This document shows, one piece after another, positions 1 to 11,129 of a DNA stretch of 64,000 nucleotides. The stretch is from Cyclina sinensis. Taxonomy: Eukaryota; Mollusca; Bivalvia; Venerida; Veneridae. The notes below the pieces were generated by a model that was given only the letters and a program-made list of their open reading frames with translations, made no database searches and was not told where the DNA came from. The position numbers and the translations under genes were made by a program. The stretch lies in NCBI GenBank assembly GCA_012932295.1, contig JAAONU010000004.1, positions 25,795,804 through 25,859,803 of the forward strand, given 5' to 3'. Each line of letters begins with the position of its first letter. Within the stretch, counting starts at the first letter, position 1.

Positions 1-399
1 TGACAAAATGTATATAGGAAATTTTAAGAGGGGGTTTCTTTCACGTCTTAAATGACATCCAGACAAATACTAATATGAAAACTGTCAGAGATATTTCCTT
101 ATGTAGATATGAGGTCTTTCATCAGAAATGAATGGTACCGTAGTGATTATACCTATCATTTAACTTTGAGTGGAGTTTATTCCAGCAAATGATCTGAAAG
201 TTACGAGTCTAGAAAACAGGTATCCTCCATACATCAGATTTTATATACCCTTTAAAAGGCAATGTTTACGAGATTCGGAACGTGATTTCTATTGATTTTT
301 TAGAGTTTTAATGTCGTTGGTACCGGATGTAAAACTGTCACAATCTTCCTTCCCGATGAATAAGGTCTTTACATTGTGTGGCTTAGGGCAAGAGGCTGG
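1..399. other. Left flank, no gene seen
   Basis: AT-rich sequence without a supported exon. An ATG-initiated frame begins at 311 and runs through the poly-T tract at 553-600, whose phenylalanines are an artefact of that tract; I do not treat it as a gene. Confidence 0.5.
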
Positions 400-551
400 A
401 TGTACACACTTGTTCTTTATATGTCAAGTGTATTGCACCTGGACTTTCGTTTTTACCAGTGGCACTCGTATGTCCTTGACCATTTTAATTACGTATCACC
501 GTTTATATAAGCATGACAACGGGTACCGGTATGGAGTACACCTTGCACTCT

Positions 552-552
<1 letters not shown>

Positions 553-600
<48 letters not shown>
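553..600 (+). repeat. Poly(T) tract, 48 bases
   Basis: An uninterrupted run of T. Copy B has no such run at the equivalent place, so it arose or expanded in A. It could mark a poly(A) tail of a minus-strand retroelement, but no element body is recognisable next to it. Confidence 0.9.
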
Positions 601-602
<2 letters not shown>

Positions 603-3600
603 TATTGCATGTTCTTATCTCCGCTTTCGAGTCAATATACAATGTTAATCACATGACTGTATCTGATCATATAGACAATGTTTTTTCTCAATATGTATTA
701 ATGAAAAAAAATGAAATAAATAAAAAAAAATAACGTTTTTTTTTTAAAAATTGAATTTGACAGACGATAGCTTTTTAAACTTTGTCCTGGTAAACATAAA
801 GATACGAACGTGTTTAATTTCTGATTTAAGTCGGGTCAGACGTGTATTTCCAACTGGCCCGTTCAAATTTGTATTTTATATTTGAGTTTCTTACATTCAA
901 ATTGTCCCATGCTGTCCTTGTTTACACGAAATTGTCGTGTTACAACTTTATTTGGATGAGCCGATTGTAAGGATTAATTGAATATATGAATTCAAGATCG
1001 AAACTGAACTTGTCCAGTGTATTTAAATTTGAATAAGAAACTCTATGAACAACTGACGGTGACATTCGTGCCTATAGTTTCATCTTCATTTTTTTATGTT
1101 ATAATACAAAATTAATGTACAATGCTTGAATTTATATCACTTTACATTCATCAGTATGTTGAAAAAGACAGTCCTGTTTTGTAATTACCTAGCACGTGTG
1201 ACTTCATATTCCGCATATTTTTATAGTCTAAAGACGAGCTTAAGTCCCTGAAGCAATTATGCAGTGTGAAACTCATTTGATAAATCGTTCAGCTGGTGAT
1301 ATATCTCGATTAATCCTTTAGAGAGTATACTTGGGTCTTTTTTCTCCGATTATAAACACATGGATGGCAAAATCAATGGATAGCGATATATTTTCGTATG
1401 TATTCATTAGATATTGAAGAAACAAAGCATACAACATTGATATCAAAAATGATTTCTTCAAACAGTTTCATGTTAACTTAACATTTAATATTATAAGCAT
1501 CTGGTTTAAAATGCATTAAGTTTTATAAGCATCTGGTTTTAAAAGCAGTGCTTATTAATGCATTAGAACGTGTTGAAAATGTTCTTCTCCAAATTATATT
1601 TATTATATTCCTAAAAATTCGAGATCATTATTACTTGTGCATCTATAAACATCTGCTCATTTCTTTGTCGATCTTTAATTTCTGTATTGCCTGTAATGAT
1701 ATTTGTCGATATACACTTGGGTTTATTCGAATGTAAGTCCTGACCTGTGAGAGCTGGCATTATCTGCTTTTCTCCTTGAAAAGATTTGTAGCAGCCTTTT
1801 TAGCTATATTGACGCTAAAATAAGAAATAATATATATTTCTGATAAAATTGAAACAAAATATATTTTATTTCAATCAATTTTTTTAAACTAAAACATCTC
1901 ATGTACATAGTTTACCGAAATACAAAAAAAAAACTCCACTTTATTGACGTTTCTTGAAGTTATATAGATATTTTCATTGCTTGTTAAATGGAAACAGTCA
2001 CTTAAAACTCTGACTGATTGTCCGTCTGTGTTGTTCGCACATCAATTGTATAAAAGACATCATTTTTAAACTTGTCGTGACAGTAGCTTCAACATTTCAG
2101 ATATATTATCTTGAAAATACAAGAACACAATTTGAATTTTATTAACTTCACATAATTATTAGTTGTGTATTTCGTACAAAAAACGTCTATCATCGAAAGA
2201 CTTTACAGTGAGACTTTAACTACACCTGATTGTTGCAAGAAAACCTCTGAACAGACTAAACCCTTGTTCTAGTACAATCATATATTGAGGATATACCTTA
2301 GGGGCTTTATCTACTCGTTGCATATATCTTCTCAGACAAGATGATAGTCAAATTATAATCTGTGTTACAATTAAAGAAAATGTAAGTTTTGACGTAGCTT
2401 GTGGCCTGTATTTGGAAGTTCATGGGAAAAGTTCGTCGACCAAAGTTTTCAATTTCATATGCATTTGCTTTTACCCTCCGTACAGCATTGTAATAACGAA
2501 CCTATCAATAAAGAAAAGAAAAAGATGAAACGTCAAGGTTTACCGTATTGTGATTATCAATACCTTTCTATGTTAGAAAACCTTTAGTGTTTGAGTGTTA
2601 AAAAAAGTTTCAAAGGGAGGGAGTCTAGTAGAGTGCGTTACTGATATTACAAATATAAGTAAACATCACCCTTTCGAAGTTTTTTTTAATAAAGAGTTCA
2701 CTTGACTAACTTTATTTTATCACTATCTTTGAAATAACAGATGAACGGCAAATGAATTACATAGCAAAATCGTTGACCAGCAGGCAGTTAGTTTTATTTC
2801 CATTTTAAATTAGATTTGTTTATAAATAGGGGAAGTTGTGTTATTCAGCTGGTATTGATATATTCGTTTGTACTGACCGGGGAGTTGTATGTTATGAATA
2901 CATTTCTGAGCTATTTATGCACTCATTATTATCTTTGCAGTGATGACATATCTTAATTATCAAAGCTAAATATGTATATTATTGATTATTTACGTGACTT
3001 ATAAATTGAATAATATTACAAAGACCTAAAAGTAATTAAATGACGTGTAAAAATAAAATAGACACACGTTTATTTCTGTAGAAATATATAACATTAATAC
3101 AGTGACTTACGCGTTTTACCTACGAAAAGTGAGTCAAATATATGACTGTTAACATTAATTATCAGTAAAAATTATTCCTTATACCGTAAATAGCTGTTGG
3201 GTGAGCGCTTTGATTAGAAAACTGTTTTTTTTCGCTGAAACATTGTGATCATTTTAGATACTTGTGCTTCTAGTCTCTGCACTTAATATGAGAAAGCGAG
3301 ACACGCGGTGCAATAGAGATAAGTATGCAGTAATTTAGGTGAGTGATTCATAAAACAAATTCGCACTTAGCTTTTAACATTTATTTATCATCTAAAAGAA
3401 CATTTATCAATTGCTGATAAATGAGCAAGATTAATCAATTATCTTTTACGGCTTACCAACATGTTCACTGAGAGAACGGTATTGAATAAACGTGACCTAA
3501 GATGCATTACACTAAATCAGTTTCAAACTGTATTCATCTTTAAATTTTGGTCTTACAAATAGCTTTCCGTGTCGTATCAATATGTTCTTGCATACTTTGA

Positions 3601-6009
3601 ACCTTGGCAAAGGTGAACAGAAACTGAAATACATTTTCCCGCGAATATTGTACACAGTTTTGGATTTATCATGAAAACAGATAAAAGGTATCCTACCAAC
3701 TTCGATGTTATAGTCTACATCGATAGCCTCTTTCACATATATTTTCCTATCGACCAATTAGTTTTAAAGAAAAATGAATCCGATGTCCTATTGAAACAAC
3801 GTCCACTTAAACAGGCTTTTTGTCCTCTGTACGTAACCTTGTCCATATTATTATTGAAAAAAACGATTTGAACATATTACACGTCATATCAACATTTAAT
3901 ATACCAAACGTTTTTCTTTGTATCTACATATTTACTTTTATTTGGATACGCAATATTCATACTCGGTTCGTAGAAAGAAATGATAAAAATCATAAAGATT
4001 AAAATCAAACAACAAAAACAACATTTTGTAGCTGTCTATATATAATACAATAAGCATGTTGTAATGTAAAAGCATATCAGAAAAAAAGATATTCAAGATT
4101 TAACTCAAAACCTGATCATCTAATACTTTAGTCTTGATGAATAAATTCAGTAAGATTTACTGTATACTTAGTCATTATGGAAAATTAGGTATTTTTATAC
4201 ATATATTTCCAAAACATTACTATAATACTATATCTTTATTAGATAATTCTATTAGTTATGGAGGGACCAGCAATTTAAAGCATAATTTCTGGGACATGAT
4301 ATGTAATCATACTTAATATTAAGATAATGGTGATACCAAACTTTTGTTAAGGTCAACATATTTGTACCACAATCAGGAGTTTGAACTGTATTGCATATCA
4401 CAGTACATGCAAAAGATTACTGAATAAACTTGTGAACACTTTATCAGGATCAGAACAAAGGGGAAGGAGCAGCAATATTTATGCTTCTCTTACTAAACCG
4501 AAACGATATATGACAAACAGAAACGAAAACAATGTATACAGGCTTCACTTTACTGCAAGTGCCGTGGACTTAAAAAATCAGCAAAAATTGGAGGTTACGT
4601 TTTCTTCTAGCAATTACAATGTGTCCCAAGTCAGTTGGACTTCTTTTGTATATCATCGGTATAAGTCATCTAAGCTTATTTAAATCATTGTCGAGACACC
4701 ATTTCAGATTAAACCAATCGTTCGAGAACTTTTTTCATTATTGCTTTTTATTAACAGCTTCAGCTTAACGTAGCCAAGTGTGGCTTATGTGCCTTTGCCA
4801 AAGAACATGCCTGATCCGATTGATACGAACCTTCTAAACTTGAAGCAAACATTCTAGCCTCTGAGAAACAGGGAATCACAAAATTAATGTCGGTATTTTG
4901 GAACCATTTAAACGATGGTGATTTTTTGAAACGAGAGCAAAAGTGACTAATATCTTTTGTATGTATAAACAAAGCAAGGAAACAAGTTACAAAATCAGCA
5001 ATCTAAAAACTGTCGAAGCTCTTTAAAGAAAACCATATTGATTACGCGTTTTCCTCACGTTATACTCAGTATAGAATACGGAAGGCCTACCTATCAGATG
5101 TCGTCAAAAGTATCTGCTGTATCATAAAGTATGATTTTACAATAATTGATTATTCTTTTAATATTTTTTACTGTATTAGTATAAATATATTATTGATTAT
5201 GACTTAAAAATGTTACATGTATTTTATGTCATATTATTCATGCATTTCAGAAGAAATTATTGCTGGCTAGACAAAATACAGACAAATATTGCATAAGCTA
5301 ATATCTTGTGCCATAGAATATAAACTGGATTGTCAAAACTGACAGTTTTATTGATACAACTTCATCAGAAAATTAATTTCACAGAAGTATTGTCCAAACT
5401 GCAAGGGACACTTCAGACACAATTTCTGTGCAACAGCAATAACTGGTTACTCCTTATGATGTAAGGCAGAGCACTCAAAAATAAGTAATCTCATAAGCCG
5501 TATACAAAATTCAATCATATATCTTATAAGGCATGGCTTTAGATAAAATTAAATAAATTTGGAAAGTCTTTTGACTTGTTTATTTATGTTTGTATGTGTT
5601 TGTATGTATTTGTGTGGCTTTTTTTAATTAAAGGCGTTACAAAACGTATAAGTGTATTGTATGTACTAATGATTTGACACGCTTTTCTTAATTTCGCATT
5701 TAAGCTTATATTAGTTTTACTAATAAAATAAAATGCAAAGATATGCGAACGAAATAAGTGAACAAACAATCAAAACAACAAAGTAAGATTACATTTTTTT
5801 CACATTTTTATGATGATCTAACTTTATATTGTAACCCATTAGAATTAACAAAAAATGCAGTGAATGATAATTTTAAGGAATTACGCGAAACTGCATATGA
5901 AATCACACTCGCTTATAGAAAACGAGTATGAATTATGATGCGCAAAAAAGTTCTTTTGATTTTGTGTTGCACATTAAATGTGAAGGTTTAAATATAATTA
6001 TATATAATT
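601..6009. other. Copy A non-coding block, no gene seen
   Basis: Aligns piecewise with 32.8-40.15 kb. Only short frames with no shared coding pattern between the two copies, and indels that ignore any frame. It lies beyond the 3' end of the pseudogene. Confidence 0.5.
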
Positions 6010-6790
6010 GATATTTTCTGGTCTTTTTTATTATCGCCGTCCCTGGACGGCGATATATACAATTAACAAGATTTGAACAGTTTTGCCTGTACACCGTCTG
6101 CCTTTAGCCAATCAAAGCGAATTATACATATCACATGATAGCAAAATGGACGTCAAAAAACTTCAGCAAGGGATGCGTAAATGGACTCGCCCAACCGCCA
6201 TGTTTGTCGGGTTACTTATTCGTACAACTGAAAAATACCATGATCAATTTACGAACTCAGTACCAGTCTTCAGGCTCTTGCAAGATAAATACAGAATAAT
6301 CGCAATATTTTTGGCTACATGTCATTTTTAACTAGAGAATGTAGTCTAAATAAGAGTATGTTTTGTTTGTTTTTCCAAAACTTGCACTTCTAGAAAAAAA
6401 AATAAATGCTTGCTTCCGGGCGATTCTAATCAGGATACAATCTCCCCGCAGCTGTTACTTCCCCTGATCAGTACAGAAACAGTAGCAAAGCGTGACGAAA
6501 CCAGTGCGAGGAGTTTGATCAGGATATGTCCTAGTTTTATATATGCTTAATAAGAGTCAGGGCAATATCGTATTTTTATCTTAAATTTATTCTGTTTAAA
6601 TTGCACATGTAATATGCTTATTCTTTTCACTGCAAAGCATGTTATAACATTATTGAATTAATGAATGACGAGCATGAAATTCATGCATCTGTGGATAAGA
6701 CGTCATACGTGGCTGAACGGCGATTTCAAGCATTTTTGGAAATGCTAATACTTGTTTTGATTATAACTCAATACATGGCACTTGTCGTTC
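6010..6790. other. A-specific segment replacing the 6-kb block with TM6-tail exons
   Basis: Copy B has 40.16-46.11 kb here; copy A has 780 bases of unrelated sequence. It opens near a perfect 11-bp inverted repeat (6032-6055). No coding pattern is convincing; a frame at 6083-6331 has no recognisable domain. It may be an element inserted at, or filler from, the deletion event. Confidence 0.5.
6032..6055. repeat. Short perfect hairpin, 11-bp arms
   Basis: The arms tatcgccgtcc and ggacggcgata are separated by two bases, at the left end of the A-specific segment. It may be a transposon terminus or a chance palindrome. Confidence 0.6.
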
Positions 6791-6870
6791 CATCAAGAAT
6801 GCCCAGGGGAACGTTTAAGGGCCTCCTGTGTAAATGAACGTGTCTAAAACAAATGTTTGTCCTGACTTAC

Positions 6871-6943
6871 CTTGTTTGGTCAGCTTCGGGCATTTGTTTT
6901 AGTTATTAATAGGCGTACCATGTGATTAGAAAAAGCACATTAA
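6871..6943 (-). pseudogene. Pseudo-exon: TM5/ICL3 with three small deletions
   Basis: 73 nt against 80. Relative to 46186-46265 it lacks one base at the acceptor edge, one base in the INI codons and five bases around KLRQ, giving tandem TAA stops. The donor ACAAG|gtaagt survives. Confidence 0.88.
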
Positions 6944-7700
6944 CTAAAAATTTAAACATTATGTAGCTTAAGTGCCGTTATTCAATCAGGAAAAACAGGT
7001 CAGGAATACGTTTTAAATTGATTTAAAGATTCTAAAGTAAGATAATTTATTAAATGAATAGATCGGGTGTCAAAGAAAACTATACCATTGACATTAACAA
7101 TTTCCATTGAGGTTTGAATAGGAAATGTTGAAGCAAAATTGAAGGAAATTAGGTACAACACATTTGTTTCAATATATGTGATTTTGGGGCAATTTCCTCA
7201 AATTGACTCAATTCTCAACGGTTATTAGATGAATGAAATTTTGGAATAAGAAAATAAATAAATTATTTCCAGCTGATGTCAAAATTAGGCAGCCTTCGAA
7301 ATGACTTCTTGCCAGTTGTATAAGATATTTAGTTAACTTATGAGTTTATGTTGAATAATGGCAAATACTTTTTAAGATTAAGTTATCCTTCAATATAAAC
7401 ATGTCAGATGACGTTTTAGTATTTCTGTAGCTCTAATACTTTGTTCATTTAAACTGAACCAAAGTTAAAACAAAACTAAAAAATGTTTAACTGACTTTGC
7501 GTAGTTCAAAGGAAATACATGTTTTTTTTGCATTTGTTTTGTAGTTTCGCTAAGATGTTTTGTCATAGCCTTTTTCGCGTTGCCTGTATTTAGCATGTTC
7601 CATTGAAATTCAAAGATAAAACAACGATTATTTCAATTCATTCAATATGTTTTGTATAAATGATGGGTGTATCAGGTTACATAAACACTACTAGTAATAT
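6944..7700. other. Pseudogene intron, left part
   Basis: Sequence shared with copy B (46.27-46.85 kb) up to about 7480, then the approach to the inserted repeat element. No exon seen. Confidence 0.5.
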
Positions 7701-7726
7701 ACAAATGTACTGAAATAATTTCAACC

Positions 7727-9200
7727 AAGAGGGCCATGATTGTCCTAGATCGCTCACCTGAATTGTTTGCCTTTTGTTCTGCTCTTGTGGAAACATTAGA
7801 AGATTTTATAAGATTCTGTATGAATTCAAGTGACCCCCCCCCCCCCCGGTAGAGCCAATTTTCACTCAAGCGGCATAATTATAACAAACTTGGTAGTTTA
7901 CCTCTCGCTGATGCTCCATTAAAAATTCTAAGTTCTAGGCTTTGTAGTTTCAGACAGGAAGTCTTTTTTTAAAGTTTTGCCTATATTAGCCTATGCAAAA
8001 TTAATTGACCCCGTGGTGGGGCCAAATTTGACCCCAGAGGTATAATTTGAACAAACTTGGTAGAGGTCCACTAGAAAATACGACGTACCAAATTTAAGCC
8101 TGAAGGTCTTGTGGTTTCAGACAAGAAGATTTTCAAAGTTTTCCCGATATAAGCCTATGTAAAATCAATTGACACCTGGGTAGGGGGGGGGGGATTTGAC
8201 CTCAGAGGTAAAATTTTTACAAACTTGGTAGAAGTCTACTAGACAATGCTACACACCAAATCTTAAGGCTTAAGGCCTTGTCGTTTCAGACAAGAAGATT
8301 TTCAAAATTTTCCCTATATAAGCCTATGTAAAATCAATTGACCCCCGGGTATGGGCCAAATTTGACCCAAGAGGTATAATTTGAACAAAATTGGTAGATG
8401 TCCTCTAGAAATGCTACATTCCAAAATTTAAGGCTCAGGGCCTTGTGGTTTCAAATAAAAAGATTTTCAAAGTTTTCCCTATATAAGCCATTGTAAAACC
8501 AGTTGACCCAGTGGTTGGGCCGAAATTTACTCCAGAGGTATAATTTGAACAAACTTGGTAGAGGTCTATTTAACAATGCTACGTACTAAGTCTAAAGGCT
8601 CAGGAACTTGTGGTTTCAGACAAGAAGTATTTTAAATTTTATTTTTTAAATTTTTCCCGGTATAAGCCTACGTAAAATCAATTGACACCGATGGGGGCCA
8701 ACTTTGACCCAAGAGGTATAATTTGAACAAACTAGGTAGAGGTCCGCTAGAAAATGCTACTTACCAAATCTTAAGGCTCATGGCTTTGTGGTTTCAGACA
8801 AGAAGAGTTTCAAAGTTTCCCCTATATAAGCCTATGTAAAATCAGTTGACCCCCAGGCGGGGCCAAATATGACCCCAGGTGTAAAATTTAAACAAACTTT
8901 GTACAAGTCCACTAGACAATGCTACAAACCAATTCTAAAGGCTCTAGGACTTGTAGTTTCAGACAAGATTTTCAAAGTTTTCCCTTTCTGTTGCCATAGC
9001 AACCAGAGTTCTTGATGGAATTCAATTTTTTGAACAAGTTTGGAAGAGCTTCATGCAAGGAATATCCCAGAAATGTTTCTTCAAAGCTGGCTTAGCGTTT
9101 TAGGAGGAGAAGTCAGTCAAGTCAAACTGTTGACGACGCACGCCGACGGATGCCGGACAATCAATGATCCCAAAACCTAAGCTTTGAGCACTTTGTGCAC
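7727..9200. mobile_element. Helitron-like non-autonomous element with tandem-repeat core
   Basis: Present in copy A and absent from copy B, where flanking sequence is continuous at about 46.85-46.94 kb. The core is at least six units of roughly 165-178 bp, each opening like 'aagcctatgtaaaatcaattgacc' in part (near 7990, 8150, 8318, 8487, 8665, 8827). The left end reads gggccatgattgtcctagat, the right end gacgacgcacgccgacgg, followed by a gcac-ttt-gtgc mini-hairpin near 9185. I recall better-kept bivalve copies ending in a GAGCAC hairpin and GAGCTAA, close to the Helitron CTRR end; that class assignment is inference. It sits in a pseudogene intron. Confidence 0.6.
7834..7847 (+). repeat. Poly(C) run of 14 inside the element
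   Basis: Seen directly; the equivalent place in a later unit (near 8185) has a run of G instead. Slippage-prone, so length may vary between assemblies. Confidence 0.85.
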
Positions 9201-9326
9201 ACAACAATGCTACAATATAAAAACACTGCAACGCTTTCGCTTTTCGTTTGCAGAGAATCCGTCAGGAAAGGGGAACACGGAAATTGCTTTTATGTTTTAT
9301 ACAAGTCTTAGCAACAGCCAACTTAC

Positions 9327-9390
9327 ACCTATAGACACCACAACTGGTCCATACAGGATCCACAACATTGAGCTTTCCTGGATCCAGCAG
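9327..9390 (-). pseudogene. Pseudo-exon: ECL2 and start of TM5
   Basis: 64 nt, open, reading CWIQESSMLWILYGPVVVSI. It has 7 differences from 47066-47129 and the same perfect gtaagt donor. It lies just downstream on the plus strand of the inserted Helitron-like element at 7.7-9.2 kb. Confidence 0.9.
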
Positions 9391-10310
9391 CTTGTAAAGA
9401 ATAAAAGCTCAATTAATTTAACACTTGCAATCAAAAAAGCATTATATGAGTGAACAGGTTTGCAAATGAACAATGAGAAACCCATCATGCAAATGTGGAA
9501 TCGAATGAAAATCAAAACGGCCAATGAATTTTAACTGAGGAAAGACAAAAAACGTATTTGTTGCATTTTAAGAATATAGTATCATAAAACATGAAAAGGC
9601 TTACTGTTTCCACATTAATTGTTAAATATTCAAAATACAAAAGCTGTTAAAGATGAAGATTTGTTGTATATACGCGCCTTAAAAAAGAAATAATACTAAT
9701 GTTTCACTTCGTAACTGTTCTATTTTTTGTACAGTTTTACACTCAACCCACACTCATAAGATCATTCCTTAATCTATATGTATTAAAGATTATATATTCA
9801 GAATAACAAGTAACATGTTGCAGAAAAAATCTTAAATGCACTAAATCTATAATTTTGGTGCAGATTTATCAATTATAGATCTGATTCAATTATTTATTAT
9901 GTAATATTTCATATTGTAGTTGTGGGTTTCATTTACAATATTTGTACTAATATAGATGTAGATTATAGCTTGAAACTTTAATACCATCCCACCTTGACCG
10001 TGACGTCTTATCTGAAAATAAAACATTCTGTTGAACTTCTGCTGAATTTATTTCTAAAACATTCTTATCAAACTATATACAGTCATGTTAAATGGATAAA
10101 TTGATGAATTTGCTTTGAGTTTGATTTTGTTTAAACGAATAACCCTTTTCCCTCTGAAAAATACAAATATATACAAATATTTAAAGCCATATAATTCGTG
10201 TTACGTTTCTTTGTAGCTGAAACAAATCTTACGACATTGGCCAATGTTTTACTATCCGAAAGTATTTACAGTTTTAGCGATTTTTGTAAGATGTTGTTTC
10301 TTTTATTGTT
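9391..10310. other. Shared non-coding block (intron of the pseudogene)
   Basis: Matches 47.13-48.42 kb with indels. Copy B contains an extra stretch near 47.2-47.35 kb. No exon or RNA gene seen. Confidence 0.5.
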
Positions 10311-10427
10311 GAAATATCATAGAAGCGACGGTTTTGTCGCCATAGCTGTGGATAGACGTGCGATTATAGTTAGATTTGTGCGTCGACAAACTATGAAATT
10401 TTCAAAAACAAGAAAAATCTAAAAATT

Positions 10428-10679
10428 ATGCCTAAGTACAAGGAGAACATATCAACAGAAAGGAAGGCTGTATTTATCAGTGAAGGTCTCCCGCAGTTTA
10501 GGCTGAATTTGAAAGACTATTTTAAGAATCAGGAGGGTGTGTTTAATGTTTGCACTGTTGATGGTAATATTCATTGTACCAAGGACGGTAAAAAGTTTAT
10601 CGTGACTTACCCAGATGACTTATTTGAAATGGGCCTTGAGCCGGAATATGAAGCGCTAGGAATCAGTTTCTACATCTAG
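10428..10679 (+). pseudogene. LINE ORF1-like C-terminal remnant
   Basis: 83 codons from an ATG. The stretch CTVDGNIHCTKDGKKF and the following PDDLFEMG resemble the 'DG-K/R-I-F...I..PDDL' C-terminal pattern seen in ORF1 proteins of L1-like elements. A related stretch (IIVRFVRRQTMKF) lies just upstream in another frame, so at least one frameshift separates them. Nucleic-acid binding is the usual ORF1 role. Confidence 0.45.
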
Positions 10680-10692
10680 GAGCATCACGAAG

Positions 10693-11040
10693 GTGGAAAT
10701 TTTGTTTCGTTATGCCGAAGTTATTTTAAACTTAAGTACTCATGAACAGGTAGTTTATGATAAAGACTATACCCGTGTACCCATGTTGTTCACGATCACA
10801 AATATTCGTTCAGTGGTTAAAGGTTGTTTTGTTAAAAGTCATAAACTACCTTTTGAAAATGGGCGTTTTATTATTGTTGCCCATAATCTAAGGTTCTGTA
10901 ATTTTTGTAGAAATAACTCCCTGGGCGATGAATTTTATAACATATCTGAATGCCCTCATTTCAGTGCTGAACGTAGGAAATATATATCAAGTCATTTCAG
11001 AAGAGCTAATACATTCAGTACGGAAATACTTTTTTTCTAA
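10693..11040 (+). pseudogene. LINE ORF2 C-terminal zinc-knuckle remnant
   Basis: 115 codons opening at GTG, with no useful ATG. Near the end it reads LRFCNFCRNNSLGDEFYN then ECPHF: Cys-x2-Cys, Gly-Asp-Glu and a later Cys-Pro-His, the usual order of the C-terminal motif downstream of reverse transcriptase in many LINEs. No catalytic domain precedes it. Confidence 0.6.
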
Positions 11041-11129
11041 TAGTGATAGAAAAAACAACGCTAGTCACACATGTATAAGACTGACCTATATTGGCCTAGT
11101 TATGGAATAAACTTGAAAAAAACTTGAAA

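Larger units (their letters stand above)
10318..11128 (+). mobile_element. Truncated, rearranged non-LTR retrotransposon (LINE) fragment
   Basis: Inserted in copy A only; copy B is continuous at 48.42 kb. The right end is a repeated 'aacttgaaa' tail typical of CR1/L2-like 3' ends. Two reading-frame remnants are listed separately: an ORF1-like C-terminus and a C-terminal Cys/His motif of the ORF2 reverse transcriptase. ORF1 end directly followed by ORF2 end means the polymerase core is missing, by internal deletion or recombination. Confidence 0.65.

Noticed and set aside
311..733. 140-codon frame, the longest in the window
   Set aside because: A run of 48 T codes for its phenylalanine stretch, and copy B shows no matching frame.
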